A DNA stretch of 64,000 nt. Origin: Steromphala cineraria (Eukaryota; Mollusca; Gastropoda; Trochida; Trochidae). Positions 36,401-45,400 of the stretch are shown one piece after another. Location: positions 65,116,987-65,180,986 of the forward strand of contig OU744726.1 in NCBI GenBank assembly GCA_916613615.1, given 5' to 3'. The stretch's first letter is position 1. Each line of letters starts with the position of its first letter. The notes below the pieces were generated by a model, which was not told the DNA's origin, searched no databases, and saw only the letters and a program-made list of their open reading frames with translations. The translations under genes and the position numbers were made by a program.

Positions 36401-39400
36401 AGATGGACGAGAAAGTTGTAATCTAAGCAGCGTCAAACACTTGGTTCAAAAACACTAAAAACAGTTTCACTATCATAGAACCTCTTCTTCTTCTCAAACT
36501 CTGGAACCCTGGCAACATGGACAAGAAAGTTGTATATACAAGGGGGATAGAACCTGTCTACAACACACTGAGTTATCCACTAATATTACTGAATGTATTG
36601 TTACATGTTTTGAGGGTTTGGTCTGTTGTAGAGGGTCTAACTTTAGATACTACACCCCTCTTAGTTTTTTTTAACTACGGTTGGCATCCTAAAGTGGATC
36701 CACATGCCAGGATTCCAATTTAACTGCTTCTAGACAGATTCCCTACTGGGAGGGCAATGAGACAATTTTTTCTAAATCTATATCAGTTTATAGACAATCA
36801 AGTTGACAACACCAGTGTATCTAGAGGGGGATGCTGCCGGGCAGGGGTTAAAAATGTTTTACAATCAATATATCATGGACTTTCATAAGCTTTTAACAAT
36901 CGGTCACAGACCTTTGCCCAAAAGTGAAACTCATTAGAAACATAGATAAGTACAGATTTTTCTGGTCCTTCAAAGGTAGAATTTAATGAACCAGCAAATT
37001 TGGACTTACAGATTTATTAAACCTTGTATCAGGTGTTCATGAATTTTTTTTTTAAATCGACAGTAAAAATGTGAACTATCAAGCCTTGTTTCAACAGATG
37101 AACCCTGGTTCCCTTCAAAACTAGATCTGCCACTGCACGAGAAGTTAAATGGACTCACCAGTAGGTTTTCTGGTTGTTGTCGAGAAGAAGCTGTGTGGAC
37201 TGTTCCACCCTGATGAACCAGCTGGGCACTGCCTTGTAGATGAGCGGCGTCTCGGATCTGTTAAGATATACAAAATATACATTATTATTGAGTTGGTTCG
37301 TGCATCAGCTAGTTTTTGCTCTGACACATATTGTCTTTTTCCTCTCTCTGAATAGGACCACACTATTTTTCCATGAGTTGTTTTGATTTGTTAGTAGTTC
37401 AGACAGGGTAGCAGAAGTGTCAAACATCCTTGCACCTTGAAGAGTTTGACAGTCAAAGATGATATTGAGGATGGTTTCCTCCCCTGAGTCACACATAGTG
37501 AAATAGCATAATATATATTGTGTACAAATATAACATGTATACAGCTAGGCAAAAGTGCACTTAGTTTGACTGCCTTCATATAACATCATGATAATTAAAA
37601 TCATGTAGTCAATTATACCATATAGTGAACAAAGATATACAATGTTGTAATTAGGTTCATAACCAATGACAGCAACTATCAGAGGCTTCACCTAGATTCT
37701 GGGTCACCTACTTCTATGAAATTCTACTAGCTGGCCACATGATATATCTGCCTACCTCCAACAGAAGGGGTAGTTATGTTTCGTAGTCCCCTGGTGTACA
37801 AGTCTTCCCTCCCCCTTCAGTTTCTTCACTATCTCTTTGTCTGCGTCCTGCAAAAGATTAAATATTATTAAAAAATAATATAACATGAATTGACAATTCA
37901 CATCTGTAATAGTTATGGCGGCAAGACGTGTTTTTCACAGCTCTCACGGCTCTCTTCTATATATGTTACATGTTGACTTGACTTTTGTCAGACAGTTTGT
38001 TGTGAAGCATGGAATAACTTTGATTAGGAATGTTCCTATGTGAGAGAAACCGTATGCCTATTTTGATGACTTTTGTGACCAGAATTGCCTGGATTTTGTT
38101 ACTATCAGTGACCCATTCTCTACTCACATCCAAGCCAAATGCCCAAGGTCTTTGTCTATGTGTGATTGAGCCAAGCTGTAGCATGGAGTGTACACAAAGG
38201 ATAGCTTATTCAAGACAACAGCTTATCAATTTGTCCGAAGTTGGTCACCTCCCAAACCATGGCTTGTTCAATCATGAGCTACCTGACTTGACATGCTTAC
38301 CACACAGGAGCTTGAGATACCCAATCAGGAGAGGAAAACGTGGTGGAAAGAGTAAACAAAGACACAGCAAGACTGGTCAAGCTTCTTACAAAACTACTCC
38401 ATTCAATTATAACAATGACCCTAAAGTTATTCGACCCAGAAATATCCAAAAACATCTGAACATTTGTGTGTGGAATGCCCAATCAGTCAGAAACAAAGCC
38501 GAAGATATACTTGATTTGATTCTAGACGAAAATTTAGACATTCTTTTTCTGATTGAAACCTGGCTTTATGATTCTGGAGATGAAACCACCATATCTGCAC
38601 TTCTACCCACCGGATATAGTTTTCAACAACGGTCACGTCAGTCAAGGGGTGGAGGACTAGCTGTTATATACAGAGATTTTCTTGACATCAAAGTGTTTGA
38701 CACACGGGAAGAGAGTTCAATACATTCGTTTGAGTACATGGAAATTCTTCTCACTCATGGACAAACAGCAACACGACTTGTTGGATTGTATCGACCCCCA
38801 CCCTCAGCAAAGAACAAGCTAACATCAGCAATGTTTCTAGACGAGATTCAATCATTTTTTTAGTATGTGTGCCAAAAGAGAGGTAGACTGGTTGTTTTGG
38901 GTGATTTTAACATTCATTTCGATAACAAGAAAAGCGCTGAAACAAAGAAGATGTTAAAACTACTTGAAATTCACAGCTGCGTTCAAAAAGTTCAAGTTCC
39001 TACCCATAGATCTGGTCACATTCTTGACTGGATTATAGTCAGGGACTCTGATGACTGTGTGCTCTCAACTAACATAAGGGATTTACAGATGTCTGACCAT
39101 TATGTTATCTTTGTTGAACTGGATTCAACTAGACCATTACGTCCATGTAAATCTGTTCCTTGCAGGAACATAAAGAACATGGATAAACAAGCCTTTAGAC
39201 ATGACCTGAAGAACTCTGCATTGCTCACAAGCTCTCTCAGTGGATGTGATGATCTAATAGAGTTGTACAACAAGACTCTTTCAGAACTCTTACAAAAGCA
39301 TGCCCCTGTAAAAACTAAACTGATTCCGTTCAGAAACGATTCCAGTTGGATATTCACCCGTGAAATTGCAGCAGTCAAGTGCCGGCGGAGACAGGCAGAG

Positions 39401-42400
39401 AGACAGTGGAGAAAGACCAATCTAGAGATCCACCGCCAAATGTTTGTTTCTGTCAGAAACAAAGTATCATCTCTCATTCGCAGATGCAAAAGATATTACC
39501 TTATCTCTAAGATTGAGGAGGAGAAGACAAATCCTAAGGCACTATTTAAACTTTTCAATTCACTTGTGGGAAAAACTCAGGATTCTTCACTACCTTCTCT
39601 AGGAACGCCCTCGGATATTGCTGAAGCCTTTTCAAACTATTTCACCTCAAAAATTCGCCTGATTCGTGAAGCTCTTGATGACACTTGTCCTGGTCTTGAA
39701 CCGGATGAAGATCAGGAGTTTGCACACAAGGCCCTTAGATCCTTCCACAGCCTCTCAGAACAAGAGATTCTTGCTTTGCTGAACAGTGCTAAGCAGACAT
39801 TCTGTGCCTTGGAACCGATTCCAACCAAGCTGGTATATGATAACATTGATATCCTACTTCCTGTCATCACAAACATTGTTAACCTGTCCTTGACTTCTGG
39901 CACGATGCCTAGCATTCTTAAGTCTGCTATAGTAAAACCTTTATTGAAAAAGCCAGGGTTGGATTGTGAAAATTTGAAAAACTTTCGTCCAGTTTCAAAT
40001 TTGCCATTCATGTCGAAACTTATAGAAAAGGCTGTAAGTCATCAACTGTCCAAACATCTTGAAGTCAACAATCTTCATAGTCCTGTGCAGTCTGCATACA
40101 GATCCAATTACTCGACAGAAACTGCCCTGCTCAAGGTATTGAATGACCTGCGATCTGATGTTGATAATGGGAATGCTGCGCTCTTAGTTCTCCTTGACCT
40201 GAGCGCAGCATTCGATACTTTCGACCATGACATGCTTCTAAATCGTCTGTCAATGGCATGTGGTATCAAAGGTTCAGCTCTGAATTGGATAACATCGTAC
40301 TTGAGTGAGAGAACACAGAAGATCTCAATTGACACAAAGCTGTCTTCAACAGTCAACTTGGACTGTGGCGTTCCTCAGGGATCTGTCCTCGGTCCAACAC
40401 TCTTCACCCTGTACACAAGGCCCATCAGTGTTATCACAAAGAGACACAATCTTGGTCACCATCTCTATGCTGACAATACGCAAATGCATAAAGCGTTTAA
40501 ACCAGATCCTGTCTAAGCAATGCTTTCAGCTGGCCAGATATCAGAGTGCTGTCAAGACATGAAGTCATGGATGTCAAGGAACATGCTGAAGTTAAATGAT
40601 GAGAAAACTGAAGCCATCCTCATCGGCCCTGTTCTCAGGCGACAGAAGTGCAATCTTGCTGCAATCACTGTGGGTGAAGCATCCATTCCGCTTGCATCAA
40701 ACGTACGTGATCTTGGTGTCATTATTGACTCTGATCTCAGCCTTGACAAACAAGTTAGCCAAGTGTCCAGAGTATGCCATCTTCAGCTGCGTACTATTAA
40801 AAAGTTACGACCATGTCTGACAAAAGCCCGAACTAAGACCCTGACACTGTCAGTTGTCATGTCAAGGATTGACTACTGTAATAGTCTAATGGCCGGTGCT
40901 CCAAAGTCCTCAATCAAACGTTTGCAAGCTATTCAGAACAGAGCAGCCTGTCTTGTATCTCTCACGCCTAACAGAGTTTCATTACACCAGTTCTGAGGGA
41001 ACTTCACTGGCTCCCTGTCAAGCAGAGAATCAGTTTTAAACTCCTCTGTCTCGCCTACAAGTGCCACTCAAACACAGCTCCTTCATATCTGTCAGAACTT
41101 CTTCAACCTTATGTGCCTCCAAGATCACTTCGCTCAGAGTCCCAGCTTCTGTTTTGTGTCCCAAGAGTCAACCTCGTGTCATATGGCCAGAAAACGTTTT
41201 CCTATGCAGCCTCTTCTCTGTGGAACAACCTGCCCTTAGAACTCTGTGCTTCACCAACCTACTCTTCTTTCAGAACTGCTCTAAAAACTTTCCTCTTCCA
41301 CCAAGCTTTTGAGTAAATTTCATCCAGTTCCCCAAGTGCGCTTTGAGCATGATATCTAGCATGGAAAAGCGCCATACAAATGGACTATTATTATTATGTT
41401 ACTAAGTATTTCTTGGATTGATTCAACATAAATCATGATTATGAATATTCAAATATTTTGAAAAAAGTTTTTGTAACAGTTCACATTCTAGGGGGTCATG
41501 TTGACCATGGGACTGAACAATGGCTAAATTAACTTTCTTCTAAAGATTTTAAAGGACATTCAACCAAAAGTTAAAAACATTCCTGAACATCTCTAGTAGA
41601 GAAACACTGATACTTCCTCTTCATGGTATGACTCAAGCCAGTGTCAATCACTGACTAATTTCAATCTTCCTGCATATTACCAGGTCTTGTGTACCAGATC
41701 TTTACCCTAAATTCTTCTTCTCTACATTCATAATCTTATCATGATACTTCTTAACCACCACAATGTTTGCATTCAAACCATAAAAACCTGAACAGTGTAA
41801 TTAACAAATCCTTGGTCTATATACAGAACTTACCTTGATGTACAAGCCCTTGAAGTCCGTCACCTCGTCTGTGAACCGTCCGCTAGCATCGACCGGACAC
41901 ACCATCTTCATGTCCTTACTGATGATCTTGTATATAAGACACACTCGCTGATCGTCCTGGGGAGGAAAGGTACAGAAATCAATATTTCCTGTACATTGTT
42001 GTAATCCTGATATGCTATTGTGCCTAATACACCTATGTATCATGAAAACAGGAATAAAAAAAATATTAAAAAATAAAATTAAAATAAAATAAAATTTGTA
42101 TGTACTCAGGATGGGTATAGTTTCTCATTTCTGTATTGCAATTTATTGTGATACAGGAAAGCGTATTGCGATACGTATTGCAATATTTTGGAACTTTTCT
42201 AATTCACGAATTGACATGCTATCTTGTTTTATGATGGTAAAAACGATAATCAATGCCCAGCATGCATGCATTATGAAAAGGATTTTTTCGCAAATACTGT
42301 TTATATTTTCATTAATCATATTTTCACAATACCTCTTCACACTTTAAGGAATTTCCGTAAAATCATGTTTCATTTGGCGGTGTTTCTTTGCAATTTTAGA

Positions 42401-45400
42401 TGGAAATTGCTCATTTTAAAAATTTGATATATTGGATATTTTCAGCAGTGTATAACGATTCATATCATGTTTTTCCTATATTGCAATATACTGATATATC
42501 GATAATACAGCACACACTTATTATGTATGTTCGAAAGTACACGCTGGTTATAAATGCAAAATTTTAGATTTAAGTAATCGATGTACAGCTTTTCTTACAG
42601 CAATAACATGGACTTCAGTGGTTTTCTTGCCACGTCATATGTTCACCGAGCAATGATGTCGCTTTGATAACAGAAGTGATGTCAAACAATGTCACTCATC
42701 TCCTCTAAGATATTCAAATGATTTGAAAAAGTGAACTGAAAAAAGGACTGTTTAGCATAAAATAAAAGTGTTGCAGGATTCAACTTACTTCACCGAAGTA
42801 CGGCGCCTGATGTACCACCCCCGTACCACTCTCAGAGGTGACGTATCCGTCAGTCAGAACTCGGAATGCTCCGTTTGTCTCTCCCATCTAAAAGAGAAAG
42901 AGAATAGAAATGTGACTTCTTTCAACAAAGTTGAGTTCGAAAATCCAAAATGGTTCAAAATCTTCATGAACACAATTAAAGCATACTTGCATAATTTATA
43001 TTTGTATCATTCCGATTCTCCTTAATTTTACATCCTTACCTTTGAAAATGACATAAAACCAATGTCTTGAAAAGACAGCAAATTGATTATTCTGGATTTA
43101 AGGTGAGCAAATAATGAACGAACAAGTACAAATGTTAAATATGGCATTTTTCGCTCAACCTGTTGTAAATGATTGTTTTAAAACACGATTGATCAACACT
43201 CAGTGACCTCAAACATACTTACACTCTTAAAGTAGGGGAAGAGAGGTTTGTACTTCTTGCCTTCTAGTGTCTTCCCCTTAAATCTATCAAACAAGAGAAA
43301 CAATTACAATCTTCTTAGCTCGTCATCCTGAGCATTTCTTTTATGAAGGCAACTGTTGATTAGGTAACATAACAAGCAAACTTTAGGATTAAAGAGGCAG
43401 TAGCACGTTTTTTGACAATTTTATATTTTTAATTTTTCACTGATAATTGGACCTTAATGCTAAATGTATTACTTTGATAGTGTCAAAAATCTCATTACAC
43501 AAGCCAATCATCCATAGTGAGAGGACAAAGTATGAAGATTCACATAAAATGCATTGGCAGCCATTTTTGTGTGAACACCTTTAATTCATTTTGGGTAATA
43601 AAAGGAATCGCATGACTTAACTTTTCATAATAATTTTGATTTATTACTGCTTTATTGAGTTTAGATACATTGTCTTAAGATTGGAACCATTTATTTTCAT
43701 TTTCATGACATCACCATTTATTCCCCCTAAAAACGTGCTACTGCCCCTTTAACTAATAAATGACGAAGTGTAATCGATCTTCTACAACACAAAGCATAAG
43801 AAGCTGGATACACTTTGTGGGTTGACAAATTGACGCATGTGCGACGGCAACAGATGATAATTTTACCAAAGGTAAGTCATTTTTTAAATAAACTCTTTGC
43901 AATGGTTAATATGGTGTTTAGCTTACTTTTTAACATGCATAAAATTTGTGTGTGACTAACTTACTCATTGTACTTTCCGCCTATGATTGTCATTATCATT
44001 ATTACCATTACCATCATCATTATTATCATTTAGGGTTGTATTAAGCTTAAGGCTCACCTTTCCATTATCTTGTACTCCTCTTCCGATTTGAACAGTGCAT
44101 CAAGTCGTGCCTCCATCATTATGTAGATCTTACCTGAATTCTTGTCTGTCGAAACGAAAATTGTTGAAAGATAACCAAGAGAGAACTAAGAATGGGTATT
44201 TATTATGCGCACATTTCCATACACTAGGGCATGCTCAAGGTGCTACCAACATTATTATCCTGGTCTAACCCAACTGACATATTTGCTGGTAGAAGGTCAC
44301 CACCAACACAACTCTTTACCAGGTACCCATTTCCTGCTGGGTGAACAGAGGCACATTTTGAATAAAGTCTCTTGTCCAAGGTGACACAACAAGTCTCTTC
44401 ACTTGTGTCTCAGTGTGGGGCAGGGAATCAACCCTTCAAACTCTCAGTTTATTCAGCAATGAGCGGTAACCCACTCATCCAGCGAGCCGCGCCCAATGTT
44501 GCTGAACTATACTGATAGTGGTCGACAGGGCATTGCATAGGACCAGGTGCCACCAACTAGGAATTAAACAGAGTAATACCTCCCTTTCTGCTTCTCCCTG
44601 CCCCATTTTGAAATTAAATTTATAAGTCATACAAACAAAGAATTCCATGAGATTCAATAAGTACGAAGAATTCCAATTTTTAATGTAAACTTGTCAAACA
44701 GTTCATCATAATCTGGTAAATTTTTATTAAATCAATACATATATTCATATATGAGCTTCAAGAATTCAAGAATTCAAGACTTCAAGAATATGATCAAAAT
44801 TTCTAAATTTGTACACCGTTATTGTGGCAATGCAAGTATATCATTAAAAAGCAAATCCTTCCATTAAAATGTCAATTCTTTTTCCAACATGAGTGAGACC
44901 ATACTTTGAATGTTTATTGCAGATAGAGGGTTCACTGACAAATATTGACCTATATACTGACCTTGAACTTTGACATAGTCCATGTCTGGGTTAACACAGA
45001 CGGCCAGGTTGCTAGGCAACGTCCAGGGAGTAGTAGTCCAAGCTATGACAGACACGTCGGGCGATTCTTCCAGTGGGAAACTGACGATAACTGATTACAA
45101 AAATGTGAAAACTTCATGTTTAAAAAAGTTTTGTCTATGGAGTCAAAAAATTTCTGAAATGAATTACCTTAATGAGTAACTCCTCTTGCATGAATATTTA
45201 ACATCATTTGCAGACTTCATAAATAGTGACATTTTTCTTTCTATTTGCAAAAGATATAATTTGCAAAAAGATAAGTATCACATAGAATCATTTCGTATGA
45301 GGTTAACTTCAAGAGTAGATTTCAAGAGTAGAAAGTTTTTCACTAGGAAAAAAACTGCACCAAACTTTGTACATTTCCTACTGAATGCTGCATGAATAGC

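Noticed and set aside
38297..39489. Minus-strand open frames opposite the LINE
   Set aside because: They are antisense shadows of the endonuclease and RT coding sequence.
45081..45090. Alternative IARS1 exon 6 acceptor at GTCAG/TTTCCC
   Set aside because: It would break the reading frame. The acceptor ten bases earlier gives DPAVIVSFP in frame and matches the family.
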